Program-made: the position numbers and the translations under genes | From: Candidatus Zixiibacteriota bacterium | GTDB taxonomy: Bacteria; Zixibacteria; MSB-5A5; WJJR01 | NCBI GenBank assembly: GCA_014729565.1 | Contig: WJJR01000303.1 | Location: 1-8,939 of the forward strand | DNA: 8,939 nucleotides | Direction: 5' to 3' | Notes under the pieces: model-generated | What the model saw: only the letters and a program-made list of their open reading frames with translations | What the model was told of the DNA's origin: nothing | Database searches by the model: none | Shown: positions 1 through 7,250 of the stretch, piece by piece | Layout of the letters: each line of letters opens with the position of its first letter | How positions within the stretch are numbered: the first letter of the stretch is position 1

Positions 1-3000
1 GGCGCGTACTCGGTCAAATGCCAGTCGAGCGATGTCTCATGATACCACTCACTCCATTGGGCCAACTCAGCGCCCATAAACAGCAGCTTTTTGCCCGCCT
101 GGCCGTACATGTAACCGAACAGCAATCGCAGATTGGCAAACTTCTGCCATTCGTCGCCGGGCATCTTGTTGAGGAGCGATCCTTTGCCGTGCACCACTTC
201 ATCGTGCGACAAAGGCAGTGCGAAGTTCTCGTAGAACGCGTACAGCATTCGGAAAGTCAGTTCATTGTGATGATACTGGCGGTAAATCGGGTTGTGCGAC
301 ATGTACAGAAGCGTGTCGTGCATCCAGCCCATATCCCACTTCAAGCCGAATCCCAGGCCGCCGATGTACGTCGGGCGTGATACCATCGGCCAATCGGTCG
401 ATTCCTCTGCAATCGTCTGGACATCCGGGAAGTGCTCGTAGATCGCCGCGTTGAACTGCCGCAAAAACGAAATCGCTTCGAGATTCTCGCGTCCGCCATA
501 CTCATTCGGCAGCCAGTCGCTGCCTTCACGCGAATAGTCGCGGTACAGCATCGACGCCACACCATCGACTCGCAGACCGTCGGCATGATACTTGTCCAGC
601 CAGAACAACGCGCTCGACAACAGAAACGACCGCACTTCATTGCGTCCGTAATTGAAGATCCAACTGTTCCAGTCGGGATGAAAACCAAGACGGCGGTCGG
701 CGTGCTCGTACAGGTGAGTGCCGTCGAAATAGCCCAGACCATGTTCGTCGGTCGGGAAATGCGACGGTACCCAGTCGAGGATCACGGCGATACCATGCTG
801 GTGCAAATAGTCGACCAGGTACATGAAATCCTGCGGTGTGCCATAGCGGCTCGTCGGTGCAAAATACCCCGTCACCTGATACCCCCACGACCCATAAAAC
901 GGGTGCTCCATCACCGGTAGGAACTCGACGTGTGTGAAGCCCATGCGCAGGACGTGGTCGGTCAACCGTGGCGCCAGTTCGCGGTAGGTGAGGTAACGAT
1001 TCTCTTCCTCCGGCATACGCATCCACGATCCGATATGCACTTCATAGACCGCCATCGGTCCATCGAGCGCGTTGCGCCGCTTGCGGTCGCGCATCCAGTC
1101 GTGATCCTGCCACTCGTAGTCGAGATCCCACACCACCGATGCGCTCTTTGGCGGTGTTTCGGTGTGAAACGCAAATGGGTCGGCTTTCTGGACCCGGTAC
1201 CCATTGTAACGCGAGTGAATGTAGAACTTGTAGTTCTGACCCTGGCCGAGACCGGGAATGAATCCTTCCCAGATGCCGGATGAGTGTCGCGTCGTCAACC
1301 GATGCGACGAGTTGTTCCAGCCATTGAAGTCGCCCATAACATAGACGGCGTCGGCATCGGGGGCCCAAACACCGAACGTCACACCGGTCGTTCCGTTCTC
1401 GGTGCGGATGTGTGCACCCAATATGTCGTACAGTCGCAAATGCGTACCTTCGTTAAACAGATGCCGATCGTGATCACCCTGCAATGTGGGTTGATGATCG
1501 ACCGGGCCGGCCTCCCGCGACGGTGTGGTCGTGACCGGCAGTGACGGTGTCGTCATATCGTGATCCTTTCCGTATAGTCGTGCAATGTCGCGCAATGTGT
1601 CGACAATCTCGGGCGATTGCGCCAATGATTCTACGGAGTAACGGGCGCGTCGTTTCCAGTTCGGCCGCTCGTCGACCGTGCCGGGAATATTCTGCGGATG
1701 GCGTTCCAGCCACAAGTCCTCGATATTGATCAGCGCCAGATCGGGACGCTGGCGGCACATATACCGCAGCACCGCACGCAAGACTTCTGTTGTCCCGGCG
1801 CCATCGGTCAGATCGCCCGTGCGGCGGAGGAACCCGACCACAGAGTCGCGCAACTCGGCGCGTTGTTCGCGTTCGGCGGCTGCCTCCTCTTCGGACATGT
1901 GCCCGAGCGCCACCCGATCATCGACGTCACCCGCATCCCAAAAACCGGCAAATGTCGCCGTGTCGTGGGTGTTGAGGGCGGCGACCGAATCTTCGATCAC
2001 CTCGCCGATGGCGCGTTCCGGATTCGGTTTCATGTCGAACTGAGCGACATACATCCGCTTCAGCCCATGACGCGTCATCGCCTCGCGCACCTCGTCGGCC
2101 ACCGTGCCGAGGTCCTCGCCGACAATTAAGGCGCGAGACCGATGCGATTCAAGACAGAGAATCGCATACAGTTCCTCGGCGGGCTGCTCGACATACACAC
2201 CTTTTGTCGCCGGCAGGCCATGCGGCACCCAGAACAGACGGTGTAATCCCATCACGTGATCGATGCGCAACATCCCGGCGTGTTTGAGATGGTGGCGGAC
2301 ACAACTGATGAGATACTGATGGCTGGTGCGCCGCGACGCTTCCGGATTCAGCGGCGGAAATCCCCAGTCTTGTCCCTTTACGAAGAATCCATCAGGCGGG
2401 GCGCCGACCGACACACCATGGGCAAACACGGCGCGGTCGCGCCAGACATCATAACTGTCGGGATGTACGCCCAATGGAAAATCGAGATACAAACCGGGAC
2501 CGTGGTTGCTTGCTTTCTCTGCCACATCGGCCACCTGGGCGTCGGCCACCCACTGCACATATTGATGATACAGAACCGTCTGTGGGTCGTAGTCAGCGCG
2601 CGTCAACGCACCATCGCGCGCCCCGTGAGGCCAGGTTTGCCACGGTCCATCGTACTTTTCCATCGCCGCGCGGAACTGTGCGAAATCGACCAGACGCTGA
2701 TTGTCGCGGACGTACTGTTCGAACTCCTGCCGCCGTGCGCTGGGATTCTCAGTGAGACTTCTCGCCAGTTCATTCAGAACGCGACGCTTCAAGCTCATGC
2801 CACCGGGAAAATCGCATTCATCCCGTGAACGCAGACGGTCGCGCTCGTCACGGAAGGCACGGCTGTTCATGATCTCCCGCGCCGATGCCGACTGATCCAA
2901 TTCGGGCAGACGGTCGACATCGATGAAGAACTCATTCCAAAACAGCCGGCTGATCGGTGCGTAGGGGCTCGGTGTATTCGAGTCGTCGATAACGGTGGGC

Positions 3001-3674
3001 AACAGCGGCAGTGTGCCGACAACGCCCCCGCCGAGATCGCCGACGACCTCCGACAAATTGCCGAGATCGGTGTAGTCACCCGCACCCCAGTTGCGCTCCG
3101 ATGTCAATGCATACACCGGTGCAAACACACCCCAAGTCCGATTGCCGTTCTGAAGGTTCTGTCCACGGTAGGCCCGTGCCGGTGCGGCAATCACCAGCGA
3201 ACGGCGTGTCATACCGCCAACACGAGTGACCAATGTATGATACCCCAGTGCCACCCGCTCGCCCCACAAGAGGACACGCGTGTGGTAGATCTCTCCTTCG
3301 AATTCTTCAGAGTCGATCGGTACGAATGCATCGGGGTTGATGCGACGGCGATGGACCGTGTTGTCGTCGCTCAACAACTCCAGATCAATCGGCAGATGCT
3401 CAATCGTCGCGGAGACACGAAACGGGATGTTCGGCAGTTCACCATCCCACGCGACAATGACCGGTGGAATGACCTGACGAAGCCGCTGCAATCGATCATG
3501 CCGGAGGGCAATGTCGGCATCCTCCGGTGAGTCAATCGGAGAACCCAGCGCCCGGAGAACCTTGACCAGAGCTTCGGGTTCGGCGAAGACGTGATTGCCA
3601 AAGATGTCATGATAATCCAGCGCGACGCCGTGGTGGCGGGCCAGATCGGAGAGTTGAGTCGTCGTCGCGTCCAT
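1..3674 (-). CDS. MalQ-GlgB fusion: 4-alpha-glucanotransferase (GH77) joined to glycogen branching enzyme (GH13), 3' end cut by window
   Basis: A single frame with no stop runs from the ATG at 3674 off the left edge (1224 codons visible). Residues 1-about 700 are a complete long-form MalQ: an N-terminal domain (1-about 165), the block [20 protein letters not shown] (181-200), nucleophile Asp472 in [15 protein letters not shown], acid/base Glu520 in GEDLGTV and Asp571 in [12 protein letters not shown]. The 48- and 99-residue spacings match E. coli MalQ closely. After a Pro/Thr-rich linker (about 703-735) comes GlgB: CBM48 (about 742-836, [16 protein letters not shown]), DWVPSH (967-972), nucleophile Asp1037 (LRVDGVASM), acid/base Glu1090 (AEES) and Asp1158 ([10 protein letters not shown]). 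The 53- and 68-residue spacings equal those of E. coli GlgB. The E. coli-type N1 domain is absent. The GlgB C-terminal beta domain, roughly 110-130 residues, lies outside the window. MalQ transfers alpha-1,4-glucan segments; GlgB makes alpha-1,6 branches. The start is set by GGGAAGG just upstream and an in-frame TGA shortly before it. Both enzyme identities are near certain; the fusion rests on the frame as given. Confidence 0.93.
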   Translation of the reverse strand, partial: MDATTTQLSDLARHHGVALDYHDIFGNHVFAEPEALVKVLRALGSPIDSPEDADIALRHDRLQRLRQVIPPVIVAWDGELPNIPFRVSATIEHLPIDLELLSDDNTVHRRRINPDAFVPIDSEEFEGEIYHTRVLLWGERVALGYHTLVTRVGGMTRRSLVIAAPARAYRGQNLQNGNRTWGVFAPVYALTSERNWGAGDYTDLGNLSEVVGDLGGGVVGTLPLLPTVIDDSNTPSPYAPISRLFWNEFFIDVDRLPELDQSASAREIMNSRAFRDERDRLRSRDECDFPGGMSLKRRVLNELARSLTENPSARRQEFEQYVRDNQRLVDFAQFRAAMEKYDGPWQTWPHGARDGALTRADYDPQTVLYHQYVQWVADAQVADVAEKASNHGPGLYLDFPLGVHPDSYDVWRDRAVFAHGVSVGAPPDGFFVKGQDWGFPPLNPEASRRTSHQYLISCVRHHLKHAGMLRIDHVMGLHRLFWVPHGLPATKGVYVEQPAEELYAILCLESHRSRALIVGEDLGTVADEVREAMTRHGLKRMYVAQFDMKPNPERAIGEVIEDSVAALNTHDTATFAGFWDAGDVDDRVALGHMSEEEAAAEREQRAELRDSVVGFLRRTGDLTDGAGTTEVLRAVLRYMCRQRPDLALINIEDLWLERHPQNIPGTVDERPNWKRRARYSVESLAQSPEIVDTLRDIARLYGKDHDMTTPSLPVTTTPSREAGPVDHQPTLQGDHDRHLFNEGTHLRLYDILGAHIRTENGTTGVTFGVWAPDADAVYVMGDFNGWNNSSHRLTTRHSSGIWEGFIPGLGQGQNYKFYIHSRYNGYRVQKADPFAFHTETPPKSASVVWDLDYEWQDHDWMRDRKRRNALDGPMAVYEVHIGSWMRMPEEENRYLTYRELAPRLTDHVLRMGFTHVEFLPVMEHPFYGSWGYQVTGYFAPTSRYGTPQDFMYLVDYLHQHGIAVILDWVPSHFPTDEHGLGYFDGTHLYEHADRRLGFHPDWNSWIFNYGRNEVRSFLLSSALFWLDKYHADGLRVDGVASMLYRDYSREGSDWLPNEYGGRENLEAISFLRQFNAAIYEHFPDVQTIAEESTDWPMVSRPTYIGGLGFGLKWDMGWMHDTLLYMSHNPIYRQYHHNELTFRMLYAFYENFALPLSHDEVVHGKGSLLNKMPGDEWQKFANLRLLFGYMYGQAGKKLLFMGAELAQWSEWYHETSLDWHLTEYA
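1564..1571 (-). promoter_or_regulatory. Internal ribosome-binding site at the MalQ/GlgB junction
   Basis: On the minus strand GGAAAGGA is followed by seven bases and then the ATG at 1556, which begins the GlgB part (MTTPSLPV). This is the spacing of a true bacterial Shine-Dalgarno site, and it lies exactly where glgB would begin if malQ and glgB were separate genes. It suggests that free GlgB may be made from the same mRNA by internal initiation, or that the fusion arose by loss of the malQ stop codon. The site is visible in the sequence; its use is inferred. Confidence 0.55.
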
Positions 3675-3703
3675 GTGACCTTCCCGGGGACATCGTCCAT
3701 GCC

Positions 3704-3727
3704 ACTTCCATCAAAAAGGATGGAAGT
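3704..3727. repeat. Perfect 9-bp inverted repeat (hairpin) upstream of malQ-glgB
   Basis: ACTTCCATC (3704-3712) and GATGGAAGT (3719-3727) are exact reverse complements around a six-base A-rich loop. The hairpin lies in the 150-base gap between the stop of the multidomain gene (3825) and the malQ-glgB ATG (3674), about 20 bases upstream of the ribosome-binding site. As RNA on the minus strand the loop is CTTTTT. No T-run follows the stem, so it is not a classical intrinsic terminator. It could be an mRNA-stabilising or processing element, or an operator. The rest of the gap shows no promoter I can defend. Confidence 0.5.
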
Positions 3728-3824
3728 TGTCCCTGTTGTGCTAATACGCGTGAGTTGTCGGTTTATGGGAGTTGTGAATCGTTGAATCCATGGATTTCGT
3801 GTCCTGCCGATCGAACATAACTGG

Positions 3825-5921
3825 TTATTCCGCAATAGATTCCCGCTGTTTTTCGTCGAGCAGCCGGCAGCCTTCCAACAGCAGGGCATCGTTGGGGATG
3901 CGCACATTCACGCTCTGCATCTCATCGATCGGATGCAGATTGAAGGTGCCGGTCTCCCAGGTGAGGATATCGTAGACGGCCTGCTCTCCTTCGGTGTCAC
4001 CCGAGAGGGCGAATTTGATCTGGCCGCGCCACAATGCCACCCGTGCCTGGCCCTTGTCGGACTTCACATCGATTGACACACTCCGGCCACCCGCCGTGAG
4101 GATTTGAATCAGATCGATGAAGCTCAACTGTTCGAGCGAGCCGGTCACCGTGGCCTGATCGTCGATACCCTGCGGTGTCCGTGAGACCGCTCGTGTCAGC
4201 TTGGTGACAGCGACGCCGGTATCCCAGGAACCGGTCCAAACGTCCTCGTATCCCGCCTCCAGGGCCGCGCGTGTGAGCGGCTGGTTTTGCTCTTCGATGG
4301 CCAGGAAACAGGCCACACCGGGAGCGACAGCGTTGAGCCAGCGAATCCACTCGACCGCTCCGGCCGCAGCCCAGACCACGGCGTTGGGTTTGCGCCGCTC
4401 GACCAGTTTGCGCGCCTCGGCCGCACCGTTGGCAGTCACCACCCGCCAGCCATCGTTTTCCAACTGCATCGACAGATGGCTCCACTCCATCGGCTGATCG
4501 GAAACGAGCATCACCTCCGACGGTCCCGGTGGCAGGCAGCCTTCCAAGACCTCCTCGCGCAGCACACGGAGCAGCGCTTCGACCGCAATCGGATCAAACC
4601 GTTTGCCGGCGTCTTCACGCAGCCAGTCGGTGATGCGACTCAGGTCATCAATCGACTTGGGCGTGGTCTGTTCGGCGGCAAGCAGAAACGAGGTCACCAA
4701 ACTGAGGATGCGCGCCGACAGCGGCGATTCCGGCGATGATTGCCCCGGTTTGGCGTTGCATTTCTCAAACGGCAGCGGGGCCGCTTTGAGGATGTCGATG
4801 ACGGGATACGGACAACGCAAATCCTCGGCAATCGCATCCCAATTGGTGAAACCGGCTTCGTCTTCCTGAAGAATGGGCGCCAGCTCGCAGGCAACCATCA
4901 GGGTCTCGACTTCGAATTCACTCAACGGCATCAGGCGCGCCACCGAGAGCGCGTAGCGCGCTACCCGACGGTCGCGCGGCTTTTGCGGCGCGAGCTTGTG
5001 CATGTATTCGGACAAATGAATGTAACCGTCGCGCATGCGTTCATACGACAACGGCGACCGCAGCACGGCGGTGGTTAACGACGGACGCAGCACCGGTTGG
5101 ATTTGCGGATGATGACGTTTCAAGGTCAACAATCCATCGGGTGAACCGGCCAGACTGTCCTGGTCGTAGACAACGTAATTCCATTCACCCGGCGGGACGT
5201 CACCACCATCCCAAGTGGTGACAAAGCAGCGTTCGATTTCCAGCAGCGACTTGATCAGCTTGGCCACGAACGGCTGTGACAGCCATAACAATACGCGCGC
5301 GAGGTGCGGTGTCTCGTCTTCCGTGAATGCCTCTGGACGGTCAACGGAGAAGCTGAACTCCAGACCGAGCTTGTCGGTCGGTGTCGATGATTCCTGTGGG
5401 TGTTCGCGTGGAACCGGCCCTGACACCGTGACCGGCCCGCTGCGTTCGATCGGCGGCAATGGCGACCGTTCGGCACGGCGCGGGGATCGGTAGAAGCGAT
5501 TCCACAGGCGCGCCAGCGACACACTGGGCGCCGTCGCAACAACCAGTTTCTCGACACCCGCCTGCATGCGGATTTCCGCCAGGACATCGGCGTTGGTCGG
5601 ATTGGCAATCGCAATTTCCAGTTGGCTGGCATCCGCATCGAACGCCAACGGTAGGAACTCACGCTGACGCACGTACTCCTCGGTGAACAAATCGAGCGCG
5701 GCATTTTCAACCACGGCCGTTTCCGGGTCCCATGACGGTGTGCCGAATTGTTCGGCCAGGGCTTCGGCCAGTTGACCCTCCGAGATGAACCCGAGCAATA
5801 CCAAAGTCGAGCCAAACGGATGCCCCAGGCGTTCCTGCTCCATTAAGCCCTGAAACACCTGGTTGTCGGTCACCCATCCCCGGCGCAGGAGAATTGTATC
5901 GAGGCGTTCCGTCTTGCTCAC
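3825..5921 (-). CDS. Multidomain signalling protein: MshEN, degenerate HD-GYP-like, degenerate receiver, DUF4388/PATAN
   Basis: A 698-residue cytoplasmic protein with no signal peptide or membrane segment. Residues 1-about 145 resemble the MshEN/GspE N-terminal domain of pilus assembly and secretion ATPases, with two tandem helix-turn units (RLDTILLRRGWVTDNQVF and FGSTLVLLGFISEGQLAEAL); some MshEN domains bind c-di-GMP. A Pro/Ser-rich linker (146-205) follows. Residues about 300-460 keep the HD-GYP scaffold (RRVARYALSVARLMPLSEFE, SARILSLVTSFLLAAE, RFDPIAVEALLRVL) but lack the HD and GYP metal motifs. Residues 467-582 resemble a response-regulator receiver without a phospho-acceptor: Ala518 sits at the usual Asp and Gly564 near the conserved Lys. 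Residues 591-690 match DUF4388/PATAN (GSLEQLSFIDLIQIL, then a Trp-Glu-Thr-Gly near the end). The GTG start overlaps the pilT stop by four bases (GTGA), with GGAGG seven bases upstream. A role in regulating or localising type IV pilus motors is inferred from context. The first and last domains are the most secure; 205-300 is unassigned. Confidence 0.85.
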   Translation of the reverse strand: MSKTERLDTILLRRGWVTDNQVFQGLMEQERLGHPFGSTLVLLGFISEGQLAEALAEQFGTPSWDPETAVVENAALDLFTEEYVRQREFLPLAFDADASQLEIAIANPTNADVLAEIRMQAGVEKLVVATAPSVSLARLWNRFYRSPRRAERSPLPPIERSGPVTVSGPVPREHPQESSTPTDKLGLEFSFSVDRPEAFTEDETPHLARVLLWLSQPFVAKLIKSLLEIERCFVTTWDGGDVPPGEWNYVVYDQDSLAGSPDGLLTLKRHHPQIQPVLRPSLTTAVLRSPLSYERMRDGYIHLSEYMHKLAPQKPRDRRVARYALSVARLMPLSEFEVETLMVACELAPILQEDEAGFTNWDAIAEDLRCPYPVIDILKAAPLPFEKCNAKPGQSSPESPLSARILSLVTSFLLAAEQTTPKSIDDLSRITDWLREDAGKRFDPIAVEALLRVLREEVLEGCLPPGPSEVMLVSDQPMEWSHLSMQLENDGWRVVTANGAAEARKLVERRKPNAVVWAAAGAVEWIRWLNAVAPGVACFLAIEEQNQPLTRAALEAGYEDVWTGSWDTGVAVTKLTRAVSRTPQGIDDQATVTGSLEQLSFIDLIQILTAGGRSVSIDVKSDKGQARVALWRGQIKFALSGDTEGEQAVYDILTWETGTFNLHPIDEMQSVNVRIPNDALLLEGCRLLDEKQRESIAE

Positions 5922-6997
5922 ACCACTTCCTCCGCGATCGGGATCGGCCCGGTGCTGGTCAGAAGAGCGGGATTGCTGGCCATGGCATAAGCCACGTCTT
6001 GTGCGATGATCCCCTCCTGTACCAATTGCGCGAGATGGTTCTCAAAGAGTTGCATGCCCTCTTTGCGACCGGTCTGAATCGCCGTTGCAATCTGCTGCGA
6101 TTTGCCTTCGCGGATCATGTGCCCGATGGCCGGCGTGTTGATCAGGATCTCCAGTACCGCGATGCGTCCGGGGCGATCGCTCCGCCGGATAAGTTGCTGG
6201 GCAACGATGCCTTTCAAACTCTCCGAGAGCATCACGCGAATCTGCGACTGCTGGCTGTGCGGGAAGGCATCGATCAGACGGTTGACTGTCTGCGCCGCGC
6301 TCTTCGTGTGCAGCGTCCCAAACACACACAACCCAAGTTCGGCCGCGGTCAACGCCATGTGGATCGTTTCCAGATCACGCATTTCGCCCACCAGCACGAC
6401 ATTCGGATCCTCACGCAGTGCGGCCCGCAACGCGGTCGCAAAGGTGGTCGTGTGCAGACCGACCTGGCGTTGGGTGATCAGACACCGGTTGTTGGTGTGC
6501 ACAAACTCGAGTGGATCTTCGAGTGTGATGATGTGCTTCTGTGTGGTCTGATTCAGATGATTGATCATTGCCGCGAGCGTCGTCGACTTGCCACAGTTGG
6601 TCGGCCCGGTTACCAGGACGAGTCCCTGACGGATTTCGGCAAGACGCGTGACCGATTCGGGAAAGCCCAATTCGAGCAGCGTCGGCGGCTCTTCGGGGAT
6701 GATGCGCATGACCCCGCCCGGCCCACGGTGATGCCGGAACAGGTTCACACGGAAACGGGCAAATCCCGGCACCGTGTACGAGCTGTCCAGATCCCAGCGT
6801 GATTCGAAGACCTTGATTTGCTCATCTGACAATATCTCGTAGAGGAGCAGCTCGACTTCCTGCGCCGAAAGGTCGCGGTCATTGGCGGGAACCAGATCGC
6901 CGTTAATCCGGTAAGTCACTGGCGCACCGGTCACAAGGTGAACGTCCGAGGCGTTCAGTTCCTTCATATGACTGAGTATTTCGTTGATCTGAGGCAC
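5918..6997 (-). CDS. pilT: Type IV pilus retraction ATPase, PilT family
   Basis: A 359-residue hexameric secretion ATPase that drives pilus depolymerisation for twitching, at the cytoplasmic base of the pilus machine. The N-terminal PAS-like domain (1-about 100, MPQINEILSHMKELNASDVHL) precedes the RecA-like core: Walker A at 131-139 (GPTNCGKST), Asp box 158-167 (TLEDPLEFVH), Walker B with catalytic Glu205 (VLVGEMRDLETI), and His box 227-246 (GTLHTKSAAQTVNRLIDAFP). The PilT-specific AIRNLIRE-like motif appears as AIGHMIRE at 290-297, which favours PilT over PilB. Length is normal for the family. The start is GTG, with GGGAG seven bases upstream; ATG at residue 11 is less likely because the PilT N-terminus aligns from the GTG. 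The Walker A departs from the usual GPTGSGKST at two positions. The stop overlaps the next gene, so the two are probably cotranscribed and translationally coupled. Confidence 0.96.
   Translation of the reverse strand: MPQINEILSHMKELNASDVHLVTGAPVTYRINGDLVPANDRDLSAQEVELLLYEILSDEQIKVFESRWDLDSSYTVPGFARFRVNLFRHHRGPGGVMRIIPEEPPTLLELGFPESVTRLAEIRQGLVLVTGPTNCGKSTTLAAMINHLNQTTQKHIITLEDPLEFVHTNNRCLITQRQVGLHTTTFATALRAALREDPNVVLVGEMRDLETIHMALTAAELGLCVFGTLHTKSAAQTVNRLIDAFPHSQQSQIRVMLSESLKGIVAQQLIRRSDRPGRIAVLEILINTPAIGHMIREGKSQQIATAIQTGRKEGMQLFENHLAQLVQEGIIAQDVAYAMASNPALLTSTGPIPIAEEVV
5926..5933 (-). promoter_or_regulatory. Ribosome-binding site for the multidomain gene, inside the pilT 3' end
   Basis: GGAGGAAG lies within the last codons of pilT. 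Its GGAGG core is seven bases upstream of the GTG at 5921, which itself overlaps the pilT TGA as GTGA. This fixes the start of the downstream gene and points to translational coupling. Confidence 0.7.
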
Positions 6998-7099
6998 GAG
7001 ACTTCTCCCACGGGGATCAACACCCCATCAGGAATTTTGTCGGCTGATTACCCCCGTCTCATAAGCCCTTGATTACATTGTGGTAAGGCCCCAGATAGG

Positions 7100-7131
7100 C
7101 CGGATAATCCGGGGGTTTTCGGACATCCGAA
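7100..7131. repeat. Two adjacent short palindromes between pilT and ackA
   Basis: CCGGATAATCCGG (7100-7112) is a perfect palindrome around a central A. TTCGGACATCCGAA (7118-7131) has six-base arms around CA. Both contain CGGA...TCCG half-sites. They are separated by GGG-TT and lie about 100 bases upstream of pilT and 120-150 bases upstream of ackA, a position suited to operators. The first, followed by GGGTTTT on the plus strand, also looks weakly like a terminator or attenuator, but its stem is only five or six pairs. Confidence 0.4.
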
Positions 7132-7204
7132 CCGGGATTCGACTGATTGAACCCTGCTAACGGGGACCGACGAAAGAGCTGTACTCTAAGTGATTACGAA
7201 CGAT

Positions 7205-7232
7205 AGCGTTCCCACAAGATCGAAGGAACGCT
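7205..7232 (+). repeat. Inverted repeat in the ackA 5' leader
   Basis: AGCGTTCC (7205-7212) and GGAACGCT (7225-7232) are exact reverse complements with a 12-base loop, ending 18 bases before the ackA ATG. The first arm could instead pair with GAACG at 7198-7202, giving two exclusive small stems. It may be an operator or an RNA structure affecting ackA translation; there is no direct evidence for either. Confidence 0.4.
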
Positions 7233-7250
7233 CCGAACGGATGGTGACAA

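Larger units (their letters stand above)
6998..7250. other. Divergent intergenic region between pilT and ackA
   Basis: 253 bases without a gene between two divergent starts, so it should hold promoters for both. I could not pick convincing -35/-10 pairs. It contains the pilT Shine-Dalgarno site (7002-7009), two adjacent palindromes (7100-7131), and a stem-loop in the ackA leader (7205-7232). The palindromes are plausible regulator sites or leader structures, but nothing identifies the regulator. Confidence 0.5.

Noticed and set aside
1698..2129. Plus-strand open frame of 143 codons opposite malQ
   Set aside because: It lies entirely opposite the catalytic part of MalQ. Its composition is that of a shadow frame and no domain is recognisable.
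3704..3727. Intrinsic terminator for the pilT operon
   Set aside because: The T-stretch is in the loop, the stem is AT-rich and no T-run follows, so the classical terminator form is missing.
3371..3907. 178-codon minus-strand frame across the start of malQ-glgB and the gap
   Set aside because: It is out of frame with both neighbours, overlaps the true MalQ N-terminus, and its sequence is Arg/Ser/Trp-rich without motifs.
5894..6802. 302-codon open frame on the plus strand opposite pilT
   Set aside because: It is antisense to a clear PilT with intact motifs. The translation is His/Arg/Gln-rich and shows no family motif.
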